A DNA stretch of 64,000 nucleotides from Saccopteryx bilineata (lineage: Eukaryota; Chordata; Mammalia; Chiroptera; Emballonuridae): assembly GCF_036850765.1 (NCBI RefSeq), contig NC_089498.1:77602305-77666304 (forward strand), written 5' to 3'. The position numbers were made by a program, and so were the translations under genes. How positions within the stretch are numbered: the first letter of the stretch is position 1; each line of letters opens with the position of its first letter. Below are positions 35,579 to 47,148 of the stretch, in pieces. The notes below the pieces were generated by a model. The model searched no databases, was not told where the DNA came from, and saw only the letters and a list, made by a program, of their open reading frames with translations.

Positions 35579-36158
35579 TTCTCTTGCTACTTTTAAGATT
35601 GTCTTTGTGTTTAAGGTTTTGCATTTTAATTATGATGTGTCTTGGTATGGGACTCATTGGGTTCATCTTGTTTAGGGTACTCTGTACTTTCTGGATTTGT
35701 ATATCTAGTTTCTTCAACAAATTAGGTAAATTTTCTGTCATTTTTATAAAATAGATTTTCAATTTCTTGCTCCCTCTCTCCTCCTACTGGCAACCCCCTG
35801 ATATGATTGTTGGTATGCCTGAAATTGTTCTAGAGGCTCCTTATACTACCTTCATTTTTTTGGATTCTTTTTTCTTTACTGACTGGGTGTTTTTTGCTTC
35901 CAGGATTTTCCAAATTGCTGATTTGATTCTTGGCTTTATGTAGTCTACTATTGATTTCTGTAAATTATTCTTCATTTCAGTTAGTGTACCCTTCATTTTT
36001 GACTGGTTCTTTTTTTATGGTTTCTATGTCCTTTTTTTAGTGACTATTATATCTTTGTTGAAGTTCTTAGTTTCTTGATATCCTTGTTTTGAACTCTCTG
36101 TATCTGGGCTTGCCTCTGTTTTGTTCAGTTCTCTTTCTGGAGACTTCTCCTGTTCTTT

Positions 36159-36514
36159 CTTAATTTTTCTTCTTTCCCAAGTGAGAGGAGGAGAGATAGA
36201 GAGACAGGCTTCTGCATGTGCCCAACCAGGATCCACCTGACAACCCCTGTCTGGGGCCGTGCTTGCAACTGAGCTATATTTAGCACCTGAGGCAGAGGCT
36301 CCACATAGCCATCCTTAGTGACTGGGACCAATGCACTGGAATCAATTGGGCCATGGCTGTGGGAGGGAAAGAGAGAGAGAAACAGAGAGAGAAAAGGGAG
36401 GGGGACAGGTGGTGAAATTGATGGTCACTTCTCCTGTGTGCCCTGACTGGGAATCTAAACTGGGACACCTATACACCGGGCCAATGCTCTACCACTGAGC
36501 CAATTGTCCAGGGC
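36159..36514 (-). mobile_element. SINE-A-related old copy, antisense
   Basis: The head rc reads ACTGAGCCAATTGTCCAGGGC and the body follows SINE-A with changes. TCTCCTGTTCTTT flanks it at 36146-36158 and 36516-36528. It is more diverged than the other SINE-A copies. Confidence 0.9.
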
Positions 36515-37724
36515 CTCTCCTGTTCTTTTATTTGGACATTTTCTTTGTCTCTACTTTTTGGCTGCTTCTGTGTGTTTGTTTCTATATATTAGGTAGAGCT
36601 GCTACTTTTTCCAGATTTGGTAGAGTGGTCTTATGTACTAGATGTCCTGTAGGGCCCAGTGGCACAGCCTCCCTATTCACTCAAGCTGGGTGCTCCAGGT
36701 GCTTCCCTGTGTGGTCTGTGTGCATTCTTCTGTTGTAGTTGAGCCGTGATTACTTTTGGCGGCACTGGGAGGGATTAACCCCCATGCTGATTGGCTGTGA
36801 GAATCAGCTGCTATTATAGCAGAGGACCTTCTATGCAGTAGTTGACCCTACAGAGCAGCAGTTGCTTCAGTGAGTCCACCCGCCTTCAGCGTGTCTCTCG
36901 TGGAGGCGGTAGGGTTGTACTTCTGTGTGGTCTGAAGCTGTCTACTGGGTGCACTAGCTCTGTGTGCAAGGTCAGCCACTGCCTGTGCCTGCCTGGGGCT
37001 ATCTGGCAAGCTACAGAGTGATATAAAAATGGCTGCTACTTGTGCTGATCTTGAAAGTGCCCAGGAGAGGCCAAGCTGTGAATCAAGATTGGCTGTCTCT
37101 AGTGCCAGGCCTGGGCCACTTAGTAAGAGGTATGGGGTACTTGGAGGCCAGATGCTGCTTGTTTGGGAGACTTTAGGAAATTCCAAAGCGTGAGCCAAGA
37201 CAGGCTATTAGTATGGAAAAGCCACTGAAAACGGCTTGGTTGGGCCTATAGGTAGGGTGGGGCAGGGTGGGTCTTAGGGAATCACCATGGTGGGGCAAAC
37301 AGTGTGAGCCAAGTTGATGGAAACTCAGAAGTAGTGCCTGCCTGCTGGCTCTGTGGGGGGTGGGGGTGGTCTTAGAAAAGGAACAATGGCCTCTGCCAGC
37401 ACTGTTATCTGGCAGAAATCTGACCCCTGACTCCCCAGATTTTGCCCTGATGCTGGACAGTCTAGTTCCTCCCCATATGTCTCTGGAGCTCAGAGGGAGT
37501 GGTGAGTCCCAGTAAGCCTGTGCACGGACCTTTTAAGAGGAGCTTCCTGGGACTCCCGCAGGCCTCTGTCTCACTAACCCATAATCCCCACTGGTTTTTA
37601 CAGACAGTTATGGAGACTTCTCTTCCTGGGTACTGGAACTCTGGGCTGGTGGGACCTGTTGTGGGACTGGGAGCCCTTGCTCCTCAGGGGGAACCTCTGC
37701 AGCTGAGATATCCCTCCCGATTTT

Positions 37725-38101
37725 TGTTTTGTATTTTTTTTTGTATTTTTCTGAAGTGAGAAGCAGGGAGGCAAAGAGACAGACTCCGCATGTACCTGAC
37801 CAGGATCCACCTGCATGCCCACCAGGGGGCGATGCTCTGCCCATCTGGGGCATTGCTCTGTTGCAACAGGAGCCATTCTAGCACCTGAGGAGGAGGCCAC
37901 AGAGCCATCCTCAGCACCCGGGCCAACTTTGCTCCAGTGGAGCCTCGGCTGCAGGAGAGAAAGAGAGAGATAGAGAAGAAGGAGAGGGGGAAGGGTGGAG
38001 AAGCAGATGGGCGCTTCTCCTGTGTGTCCTGGCCGGGAATCAAACCCGGGGACTTCCACACGCCTGGCCGACACTCTACCACTGAGCCAATTGGCCAGGG
38101 C
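37725..38101 (-). mobile_element. SINE-A copy, antisense
   Basis: TTTGTATTTTTCTGAAGTGA on the left and GAGCCAATTGGCCAGGGC on the right. CCTCCCGATTTT (37713-37724) and CCTCCCAATTTT (38102-38113) are the target duplication. Confidence 0.95.
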
Positions 38102-38337
38102 CCTCCCAATTTTACACTACCACATGTGAATGTGGAACCAGCCCTTCAGCATCTCTGCTCCTCCTATCAGACTTGCTGTGGCCTCCTCTTTGAATCCCTA
38201 GTTGTAGAACTTCCATTCAGCCAAATTTCAGGTGTTTCTAGATGATGGTTGTTCTGTAGTTAAGTTGTAATTTTGATGTGGTTGTGGGAGGATGGAAGTG
38301 CCTCATTCTCTATGCTGCCATCTTTACTGGAAGTCCT

Positions 38338-38930
38338 CTAGATATAGTATTTTGGATTGCTATTGTAAATGGAATCTTCCATTACACTAATTGTATTTTT
38401 TTAATACAGGAAAGTTACTGATTTATATATACTAGGTATATATATATTTATATATTAAGTTTGTGCCTAGCCATCCTACTGAATTATCTTTTCATATATA
38501 ATACTTTTTAGTTTATTATCTTGGGTTTTCCATGTATGTAATACTGTGATTTGCAAATAATGGTCATTTAAATTTTACTGCCTCCTTTCTTATGTATATA
38601 TCTTAAATCTTTGTCAGACTTTTATCAGTTCTAGTACCTCCTTAATGATGTTAAAGAATACTGGTGATAGTGGATATGTTTTTGGGGAATTCCTCAATAT
38701 CTCTCCTTAAACATGATGCTGGATTATGTATTTATCATGTTAAAGAAGTTCCATCAGCTATGGATTTTTAACTTTATCAAATGTCTTTTCAGCATTTATA
38801 GAGATAATATTTTTCTCCTTTAATCTTTAATATGGTTAATTATGGTAACTGATTGCTTATTATTTAACTGTCTTTGCTTTCTGACTTTGAATTCTACATG
38901 TTCTCTTATTTGTTTAATGAGTGGCATTCC
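38338..38930 (-). repeat. L1-outer continuation (reverse-transcriptase region), antisense
   Basis: TTGGATTGCTATTGTAAATG, AATACTGGTGATAGTGGATA, TTTATCAAATGTCTTTTCAG and TGTTCTCTTATTTGTTTAAT follow the L1 RT region in reverse and continue the L1-outer text that stopped at 25410. Confidence 0.65.
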
Positions 38931-39240
38931 TTTCAACAGCAAGTTTTCCCAGCATATTTAAAAACTTTAATATTAATAAATTCACCTACAACATTTTAGA
39001 AGCATGTCTATTCAGAAAAGAAGTGTTCTTACTAGTAACCTTATTTCTTGTTGCCCATCCTTGTTATACTCACATTAGGGGACCAGATGTTTGTGTGTGT
39101 GTGAGAGAGAGAGAAAGAGAGAGAGAAAGAAAAGGAGAGAAGGGAAGGAGGGAGACAGAACATAACCTTGTGTAAATGAGATTAAACACAATGTTGGGTT
39201 TAAGGGGCTATAATGTTACACATTATAATGGGTGGCATAT
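38931..39240. repeat. intron with GA-rich low-complexity tract 39105-39160
   Basis: A short (TG)n run is followed by about 55 bases of G and A, mostly AGAGAGA. The rest is unassigned. Confidence 0.8.
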
Positions 39241-39248
39241 CCAATTTT

Positions 39249-39391
39249 TTTAAGAGAAAGAAAAAAGCATCGATTTCCATTTATTTATGGATTCATTGGT
39301 TCAGTTTTGTATGTGCCCTGACCAGAGATTGAACCCATCATCTTTGCTTATCAGGACAATTCTCCAACCAACTGAGCTACCTAGCCAGGGC
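39249..39391 (-). mobile_element. SINE-D-like old copy, antisense
   Basis: AGCATCGATTTCCAT, TGTGCCCTGACCAGAGATTG and ACTGAGCTACCTAGCCAGGGC are the reverse complement of a VES-like tRNA SINE. It is short and diverged. Confidence 0.75.
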
Positions 39392-39904
39392 TCCAGATTT
39401 TTAAACAAATTATAATAGAATGACTTCTTACTATAACAATTGAAATATTTTTTACCATTCATTTAAAGCCAAATATGTCTAATGGGTGATACAGTACTTG
39501 AAACAGACTGGTAATAGCATAGTATGTTTGAAAGAATATGGGTATTTTAAATTTAAATTTTGTACTTTTGACCTTTAAGAAGTTATAAGTCATACATACT
39601 TAATGTCAAACATTTAACCACATGAAGTGGAAACTAAAAGTTGTTCTTCATTGGCTCTCCATACTCTTCCCCTAAGATAGCTTTCCAAAGACAGTTACAG
39701 TTAGTTATTTGTATATATTCTTCCCAGCTCCTTTAAGGCCCTTGTAAATAAAGAACATATATATATATTTGTATACATATTTTAACAAAGAACAGATTTA
39801 TACTTTTGGTACTTTCTGTTCTTTTGAAATTTTTAGATATATAAGAAGTGTATGAGCACATTCTTCTTGAAAAAGTCTTATAGAAAGAAAACAAAGACCC
39901 ATTA
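39392..39904 (+). other. intron, nothing recognised
   Basis: AT-rich, with a short TA run near 39767. Confidence 0.5.
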
Positions 39905-40030
39905 AACTCCTTGAGCTTCTGTCATCTCATCTGTAAAATAGGAATAATAAAATATTCTTCATAGGGCTATCAGTTAGGATTTAGTGAGATAATGCATTTA
40001 AGCACCTAACACAGTGCCTATTCAGTAAAA
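39905..40030 (-). repeat. MIR relic, antisense
   Basis: TCATCTGTAAAATAGGAATA, TTAGTGAGATAATGCATTTA and ACACAGTGCCTATTCAGTA are the reverse-complement MIR core. Confidence 0.75.
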
Positions 40031-40820
40031 GAGATGAGCTAGTTATTTTAACACCAAAGCACATTTTGGCATATATTTTTATGGTCCAGCAGTGATCTTT
40101 TGACTCACTCCTTCCTCTTTCAAGGTCCTATAAAAGAAGAGAAGGTCTTATATGTTTTCCTTCATAGCTCTGTGTGCTATAAATATGAGTTTAATAGCAG
40201 AGGGTTTTTTTTCTTTTCTTTGTTAACTATTTAGATCATTCCCACCTACTAACCTCAAACTTTTGGTTAGTTTGGTGTTTTTCAAATCAAAGCATGCCTC
40301 ACAAATTTTGCCAATTTAATATAATATCTGTATTATTTTCTTTTGTATTTTTTTACTAAAAAGGTGTAACAACCACTGTCATGCATGAACCTTGGTTGGA
40401 TTCTCTACCACAAATTGGGGAATAATTAGGCACATTTGAATTTGGACCAGATATTTTGGGAAATTAAGGTATTAATGTTAATGTCCTTCATATAGTGATG
40501 GCATTTTGGTTACTTATAATTTTGTCCTTGTGTGTTAGGAAATGCCTTTTGAAGTATTCAGTGGTACAGTGTCAGGCTGCTGCTGCTTACTTTCAAATGG
40601 TTCAGCACCAAGCGTAACCAAAGTCTGTGTGTATATATATGTGTGAGTACAGATAGATGATAAAGGTAAAAGATATGAGGCAAAAGTGTTAGCAATTGGT
40701 GAATCTAGATGAAGGGTATACAAGCATTTATTATATCACTTCAACTTTTTTGTAGTCTTGAAGTTTTTTCAAAATGTAAATTTAAAAAAATACATATAAT
40801 TAAATTACTTCTTAAAAATT
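40031..40820 (+). other. intron, nothing recognised
   Basis: Contains a short GTATATATATGTGTG run near 40630. No genes or repeat families recognised. Confidence 0.5.
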
Positions 40821-40828
40821 AAATTGCC

Positions 40829-40944
40829 GCCCTGACCAGTTGACTCAGTGGTTGAGTGTTCGCCCCATCTGTGGATGTCCCGGGTTCAATTCTTGGTCAG
40901 GGCACACAGGAGAAGCACCCATCTCCTCCGCCCCTCTCCCTCTT

Positions 40945-40991
<47 letters not shown>

Positions 40992-41285
40992 CCTCCCTCC
41001 CTCCCTCCCTCTCTCCTCCTCTTCCTTCTCCTCTTCCTCCTCTTCCTCCTCCTCCAGCCATGGCTCAATTGGAGTGAGTTGGCCATGGGTGCTGAGGATA
41101 GCTCCATGGCCTCTACCTCAGGTGCTAAGAAGAGCTTGGTTGCTGAGCAATGGAGCAATGGAGCAATGCCCCAGATGGGCAGAGCATCACCCTGTAGTGG
41201 GCTTGCCTGGTGGATCCCAGTTGGGGCACATGTGGGAGTCTGTCTCTGCCTCCCCTTGTCTCACTGAACTAAAAAAAAAAAAATC
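40829..41285 (+). mobile_element. SINE-A-related copy, sense, with expanded (CT)n
   Basis: The head is GCCCTGACCAGTTGACTCAG with B box GGGTTCAATTC. AAATTGCC flanks it at 40821-40828 and 41286-41293. The usual pyrimidine-rich part has expanded into an unbroken 110-nt pyrimidine tract (40946-41055). Confidence 0.9.
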
Positions 41286-41293
41286 AAATTGCC

Positions 41294-43224
41294 TACTTTC
41301 TTCAATAGATCTACCAAAAGGAAGTTATATTATCACCATAAGTGGGAAACAAATATTCTTTGTCATAAATTGAAGGTTATTACAAAAAAAAATTTAAAAC
41401 AAAGTTTTATTTAAATTTTAAAACAAAGTTTATTAAAATATGGCTGGATACTGTTATCTGCCAGGATTTTGAGCAAGGCTTACTCTCTCACAGGAAAATT
41501 AGCAAACGTTAGAGAGGTGTTAAAGACATCAGCACCAAACTGAAACTTTCTCCTTGACTTAATGAGAGAATATGAGAGAAAACTGAAAAAGGAACAGCTT
41601 TCCTACCTTTTATTCAGTTCACTTCAAATATCTCAAGTCTCACCTCAAAGTTTCTTGAATCCTGCACTTTGGGAAATAACATACTGTACCCGTTGATTTA
41701 AGTGTAATGTATTAGAAAGAAAATAAACTTATATAGGGAATTTTGTTTATAGTGCCCATTATGTCTTTTTTTAAAACCTATGTTGAATTATCATGATCAT
41801 TATTATTATTTGGTAGTTTTGATCACTACAGACAGATGTTCAGCTGAATGGTATCCTGGCCTAAGGCACATGTCAGATTTTGTGGTTTAAATTGTTACTG
41901 GGTTCTTGTGCTGAAGTTGCTCTTGTAGTTAGTTGACTTGTTTTTTGCCCCTTTCTCTCTTTCCTTTTCTGCTACATTGTTCTTGCTGTTACTTGGAAGC
42001 CACTAGGTTGCTTTCTCTTAAACAATGAAAGAATCCAAATCATGTTGTCTGTCTCAACATTTTGTTATCCCAGAACAAGACTCAATTGAATAAAACATAT
42101 AACCAACCCATCTGGCCTAGAAATCTCTGGCACTAAAAATAATTTACAAGTTGTTGGATCATGATATCTTGAAATTTTTGAAAAGTTCAGCTTCTTTTTA
42201 GCTGTTGCTAAGAGAGAAATTTCATTGACACGAGGGACATTTCATTGACACGAGGGACATGAGAACATGTTTGGACGCTGCCAGTTGTTTTATAGGCATT
42301 TGGCCCTGCCGCCTTGCAGATGGTTAGACTCTGGGTGGTGGGTGAATGTGTGCTGATTATCTTATTGAATTAAGGTAACCTTTTGTCATTCAGTGAATTC
42401 TGCAAACCAGTTGGTCAGTGAGCAGCTGCTCCAAGTGGCTTCATTTGGGTTTTGAAATACACAAAGACTGTCTTAAAGGGTGGTCAGGCTAATCCAGGTA
42501 TTCAACAAAGCAATAGTGAAAGCCTTCTTCCACTTTTGACACTTTTCTGTCCTGATGGAACAGAATTAACAAAAACGTTTTTACTTTTTGCTCAATAAAA
42601 CTAAATGATTTAAAGCAGTGGTCTATTGAGTGGGAATGAATGCTTGGAAATTTTTTTTACCTAATGTTCTAAGTTGAAGAAAATATCCTATCATAATATT
42701 TGATATTAGAAGCATTCACATTTTATAGCAGAGTCCAGAGTCTGTGTTTGAAGATAGATGCTTGATAGACTAATGGAGTTATTGTTTTCTTAGTTTATTT
42801 TTTATAAATATTTTCAGCTGTATAATTTTTGTTTGTATTTTGTTTTGAATCAGCCATTTTAAAAAATATGGATTCTATCTTAATTTCTGGAAACTGTTTC
42901 AGGAGGCTTTATTATTTTTTTTAATTTTTTTTAGGAAGCTTTATTTTTAATAAAGGGGTTCTTAATTGCTTTCAGTAAATTTCCAAAATTGTGTGGCTCA
43001 TTTCTTTTTTAGCAGAATTTTTCTTGGACTGATCTTTCTGGTTTTACTCTAAGTACAGTGTAGGTGGCCTCAGGGAAAATGACTGTAGCCACTAGTTGAT
43101 TAACTTATTGTCGGAAAGAAATTATTTAATAGTGATTGATGAGGAGCCATCTGATTTCTGTAGTTTGGTCACCTGTTTGTTCCAGGAGACTTTTGATTCA
43201 AAGCCAACTTTTTCATCGGGATTT
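41294..43224 (+). other. intron; 20-bp exact tandem duplication at 42221-42260
   Basis: TTCATTGACACGAGGGACAT is present twice head to tail. AAACAAAGTTTTATTTAAA recurs in altered form near 41398 and 41421. I recognise no gene in this 1.9 kb. Confidence 0.6.
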
Positions 43225-43480
43225 ATATGCAAGTAATGATCATAATGTTTCCATGTTCCATGCTGGCCACTGGATTTGGTCTCTCACATATGTTCTTTCA
43301 TTTTATCCTTACAACAACTTTATGAGGCAAGTCTTATTAGTTCCATCTCAGATATGAGACAGCAGCCTCTCAAGAGGGGTAAATAACTCGTCCAGTATCA
43401 CACAGCTAATTAGTACCTGAGTGGCATTGGAGTCCAGGGCTCTCAGCTTCCAAAGGTCATGGTCCTTCTGCTGTGCTGTT
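43225..43480 (+). repeat. MIR relic
   Basis: TTCATTTTATCCTTACAACA, ACTTTATGAGGCAAGTCTTA and CACACAGCTAATTAGTACCT follow MIR order. Confidence 0.78.
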
Positions 43481-44016
43481 ATTTTAATGAAGATCAGCCT
43501 GTTGCTAAGCCACAGTTCTTCTGTCAAGCTTAAGAGTAAACTGAAAGTTTAAGGCTTCAGATTCCATGTCTTTGCTTGTCTTAATTATGGTAAAAATAAT
43601 GTAAGAACATTAAAGAAAATTTTTTGAAGTGTGAACACTGTCCATAAGATTACCACCCTAACAACTATTTTCTTTTTCTCTTCCAGATTTGTCTTTGTGC
43701 ATGTCCTTGACTTAACTATAGTCTATAAAGCATATAAAGCATAAAATCTATCACTACAAAGTGTATCTGCAGCTGTGCATTCTGCTTTTTTAAAAAGCAT
43801 ACTGTTATTTTGTAAATATTTTCCATTTAAAATCTCATTCTTTGAAAAGGCTTTTTCTAATCTTGAACCTTCTAATCTAAATGACATCCCTTTAGTAATT
43901 CCAACAAAGTACTCTATACTTTCTCTTTTTAGCACTTATTATAGTCTATAATTATATATATATATATATATATATATTTTAAAGACACCAGAAATCTAAG
44001 CACATTCATGTTTTAT
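43481..44016. repeat. intron with (TA)n microsatellite at about 43951-43977
   Basis: About 13 TA units. Flanking sequence is unassigned; a 70-codon antisense frame at 43723-43935 is not recognisable. Confidence 0.8.
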
Positions 44017-44352
44017 TTATTTATTTTTTACAGAGACAGAGAGCGAGTCAGAGGGATAGACAGGGACAGACAGACAGGAACCGGAGAGATGAGAAGCATC
44101 AATCATTAGTTTTTCGTTGCGCATTGCAACACCTTAGTTGTTCATTGATTGCTTTCTCATATGTGCCTTGACCGTGGGCCTTCAGCAGACTGAGTAACCC
44201 CTCGCTCGAGGCAGTGACCTTGGGTCCAAGCTGGTGAGCTTTTGCTCAAACCAGATGAGCCCGCGCTCAAGCTGGCGACCTCAGGGTCTCGAACCTGGGT
44301 CCTCGGCATCCCAGTCCGATGCTCTATCCACTGCGCCACCGCCTAGTCAAGC
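44017..44352 (-). mobile_element. SINE-B copy, antisense
   Basis: TTTTTTACAGAGACAGAGAG on the left and GCGCCACCGCCTAGTCAAGC on the right. Target duplication unclear because of the adjacent TA-rich sequence. Confidence 0.9.
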
Positions 44353-44394
44353 TGTATAATTATATTTTTTATTTGGTTATTTTTAAACTTCATT

Positions 44395-44480
44395 TGTCCC
44401 TTCTAGATAGAGAAGCTCCTCAAAGACGGGTATCTTATCTCTTTGCTCACCTCTGTTGAATTAGTGCAAGTAGTTACCCT
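44395..44480 (+). repeat. L2-like scrap
   Basis: AGAGAAGCTCCTCAAAGACG and GTATCTTATCTCTTTGCTCA resemble the L2 3' end. Short and old. Confidence 0.4.
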
Positions 44481-44623
44481 ATTAGCTAAAATTAAGTTTC
44501 CATTTGTTACTCTATCATAGAAACACACAACCTGTCCAGATACAGTTGTACAGATTTTCACCAAGCTTGGGGAGTTTTTGGATGATGTTTTCTGATCCTG
44601 TGTCAGAGGTAATGTACAGAGAT

Positions 44624-45022
44624 TTTTTTTTTTTTTTTTGTATTTTTCTGAAGCTGGAAACGGGGAGAGACAGTCAGACAGACTCCCGCATGCGCCCGAC
44701 CGGGATCCACCCGGCACGCCCACCAGGGGGCGATGCTCTGCCCACCAGGGGGCAATGCTCTGCCCCTCCGGGGCGTCGCTCTGTTGCGACCAGAGCCACT
44801 CTAGCGCCTGGGGCAGAGGCCAAGGAGCCATCCCCAGCGCCCGGGTCATCTTTGCTCCAATGGAGCCTTGCTGCGGGAGGGGAAGAGAGAGACAGAGACG
44901 AAGGAGAGGGGGAGGGGTGGAGAAGCAGATGGGCGCTTCTCCTGTGTGCCCTGGCCGGGAATCGAACCCGGGACTTCTGCACGCCAGGCCGATGCTCTAC
45001 CAGTGAGCCAACCAGCCAGGGC
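44624..45022 (-). mobile_element. SINE-A copy, antisense, CpG-rich
   Basis: It has a T18 rc tail and GAGCCAACCAGCCAGGGC rc head. TACAGAGAT flanks it at 44615-44623 and 45024-45032. Many CpGs remain (GCGACCAGAGCCACTCTAGCG), so it is relatively young. It has two tandem GGGGGCGATGCTCTGCCC-like units. Confidence 0.95.
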
Positions 45023-45032
45023 CTACAGAGAT

Positions 45033-46179
45033 ATTTTAAAACATGACTTGAGACTGAAGTTGAAAGTCCTGAGGGCAGTTTATTAGGATTGCAGATCTTG
45101 GTTTGCATTTTAAAGTTGAGTAGCCTTGGCTATTCCATTATCTTGGTCTAGGGTGAGTGTTAGCAAAGAATCTATTTAATGATAACTGATGAATCTCCCA
45201 ACCAGTTATTAGCTAACTTCAAATAGATCCATTTGATTTAAAATTTTTTCCTTTTGTTTGTTTAATCATCAATTATCTATTGAAACATAATTTTAATTGT
45301 TTTTCTCTTCTGTGAAACACTTGAGCTAATGAAACAAATTAAACAATGCAAATATTTGTAGTATAAGAGACATGATTTATCACTGTCTTAGGTTAGAATT
45401 TGATTAAAAAGAAGAGACTGTGTGTTATATATAACCCTATGGAATATATAGTGATTACCAGGAGGTCTAAAATCAGATATTTCAGGAATATAAGAAAGCT
45501 AATTGCCTGGTATTTTAAAACTCTCACTAAGATAACAGATAGACATCTGCAGATGGAAAAATGTAGAAACAGTCAAATAAAAACAAAATTTGTTTTCAAT
45601 TTTTGACATTTTAAAAACTAGTTTTGCACTTTTGCACTTAGGATCGTTTTCCCTTGAGTCCTTGAAGAGTAAGTGGAAACGAGTAAACCTGGGTCGTTCC
45701 CCCTTTGGCCCTGCAGTCTCTGTTTTGTGCGCACCTGCTCCCAAGCCTTCCTGTTTCTCTGGTAGGCTCATCCCTCTCCTTCAGCTCTCTTATAGTAGGG
45801 GTTCTTCCACAGTCCTTCCCGGTTCCTTTGCACTAGTCCATGTTATCTTGCTCTGTGGAGCAAAATTTTTACCATGTTACCACATGCCTTTGGAGCCTGT
45901 GGTGGACATTAAAGCAATCATTAGATGTTATTTCCTGTCCTGGAGATGTCAATTCATGGTTGTGTGTGTCAAGTTGAGGCCAGAACCAGCAGCATAAGAA
46001 GAAAACTACCACTAACATTAATTAGCAGAGTATACACTCTGCAAGTAGCCATATGTTACACGTCCTGGCAGACTTTCCCTTCTTCTCACCGTCTCCTGGT
46101 GTCTAGCCATTGCTCCTCCTCCGAGCCGCTATAGCATTATGGTCCTGTTGTCCCTTACTCATTGGTACTGTCTGTGACT
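45033..46179 (+). other. intron, nothing recognised
   Basis: No family recognised. A 135-codon + frame at 45590-45997 has no domain, signal peptide or splice logic that I can see. Confidence 0.5.
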
Positions 46180-46300
46180 CTTCAGTTCTGTGGGCCTTGA
46201 CATTCTAGGCTGGTTATAAGTTCCTTGGAGATAGAGTCTATGTCTTAAACTTATTTATATCACCTACACATCCTGCCACAGAGACATACTTAATTCAGTT
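46180..46300 (+). repeat. L2-like relic
   Basis: TTATAAGTTCCTTGGAGATA, GAGTCTATGTCTTAAACTTA and TATCACCTACACATCCTGCC follow the L2 3' end. Confidence 0.5.
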
Positions 46301-46544
46301 AAAAAATTATAGAATGTCAGTGTTGAAAGAGACTTTTTATAAGTAACAAAGCTGAGCCTGTGCCTCGATCACTTCTGCAGAATGCTCACAGTAGTCGCGC
46401 AGCCTCCTGTCAGCCCCTGTCAGGATAGGAGCCCGTGTGCCCAGGGGCAGCTTTTGTCTTGAGGTTCTCTTAACATTTCCTTGCATATTTGGAGCTGCTT
46501 TCTGCTCTGGGTCCAAATAGGGTTGAACAGGGGTGAGACGGGAA

Positions 46545-46620
46545 CTATCGAGTACTTAGTCTGTGCCAGACTTGATGCTGGGCCTTTCACTGAGGTTATT
46601 GTTAATAAAGAATAATTTAC
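46545..46620 (+). repeat. MIR scrap
   Basis: ATCGAGTACTTAGTCTGTGC and CAGACTTGATGCTGGGC match the MIR 5' part. Confidence 0.5.
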
Positions 46621-46701
46621 TGTTGCTCAGTTGTGTGCCATTATTCACTTATTCACTTCCTCCTCACTTCTGTTAAGGAACCTGTTCTCCTTTCAGTTTT
46701 T

Positions 46702-46908
46702 TTTTTTTTAATTCATTTTAGAGAGGAGAGAGAAAGGGAGAGACAGAGAGGGAGAGAGAGACAGAGAGAGAGACAGAAAGAGAAGGTGGGGAGGAGCTGG
46801 AAGCATAACTCCCATATGTGCCTTGACCAGGCAAGCCCAGGGTTTCGAACTGGCAACCTCAGCATTTCCAGGTTGACGCTTTATCCACTGCGCCACCACA
46901 GGTCAGGC
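46702..46908 (-). mobile_element. SINE-C copy, antisense, perfect 16-bp target duplication
   Basis: TCTCCTTTCAGTTTTT lies at 46686-46701 and 46909-46924. The body is complete, with the GA-rich tail rc at 46720-46785. Confidence 0.95.
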
Positions 46909-47148
46909 TCTCCTTTCAGTTTTTAAGGGCTGCCACCCAGTCTTTCCTACAGCGGTCTCTCCTCTCAGATGGATTAAGGAGTAGGCATTATCCTTATGAA
47001 GTATATCCCCATATTTTGAGGTGCAGAGAGAGAATTAGGGTCATACAGGTGGAAGTCAAATGATGTCTTCTGATTCCAGAGCCAATTTTTATAACACTGT
47101 GGACTTCCCTTTCGAGCTGAAGGTGTGTATCTTTCTAGCACTCTAAAC

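Larger units (their letters stand above)
35579..38337 (-). mobile_element. L1-mid, ORF1 and 5' UTR portion
   Basis: It continues the 26978 text: CTCTTGCTACTTTTAAGATT, AATTATGATGTGTCTTGGTA, TTTTCAATTTCTTGCTCCCT and TTTTTGACTGGTTC are L1 ORF1 read in reverse, without an open frame. The right end reads, on the minus strand, AGTAAAGATGGCAGCATAGA, an AAGATGGC motif as found near the start of many L1 5' UTRs (YY1-type). Confidence 0.7.

Noticed and set aside
39093..39160. Possible SINE tail
   Set aside because: The GA tract has no SINE head or body on either side; treated as simple repeat.
45590..45997. 135-codon + frame in unique intron
   Set aside because: No start context of note, no domain, no codon-usage sign and no splice partners; consistent with chance.
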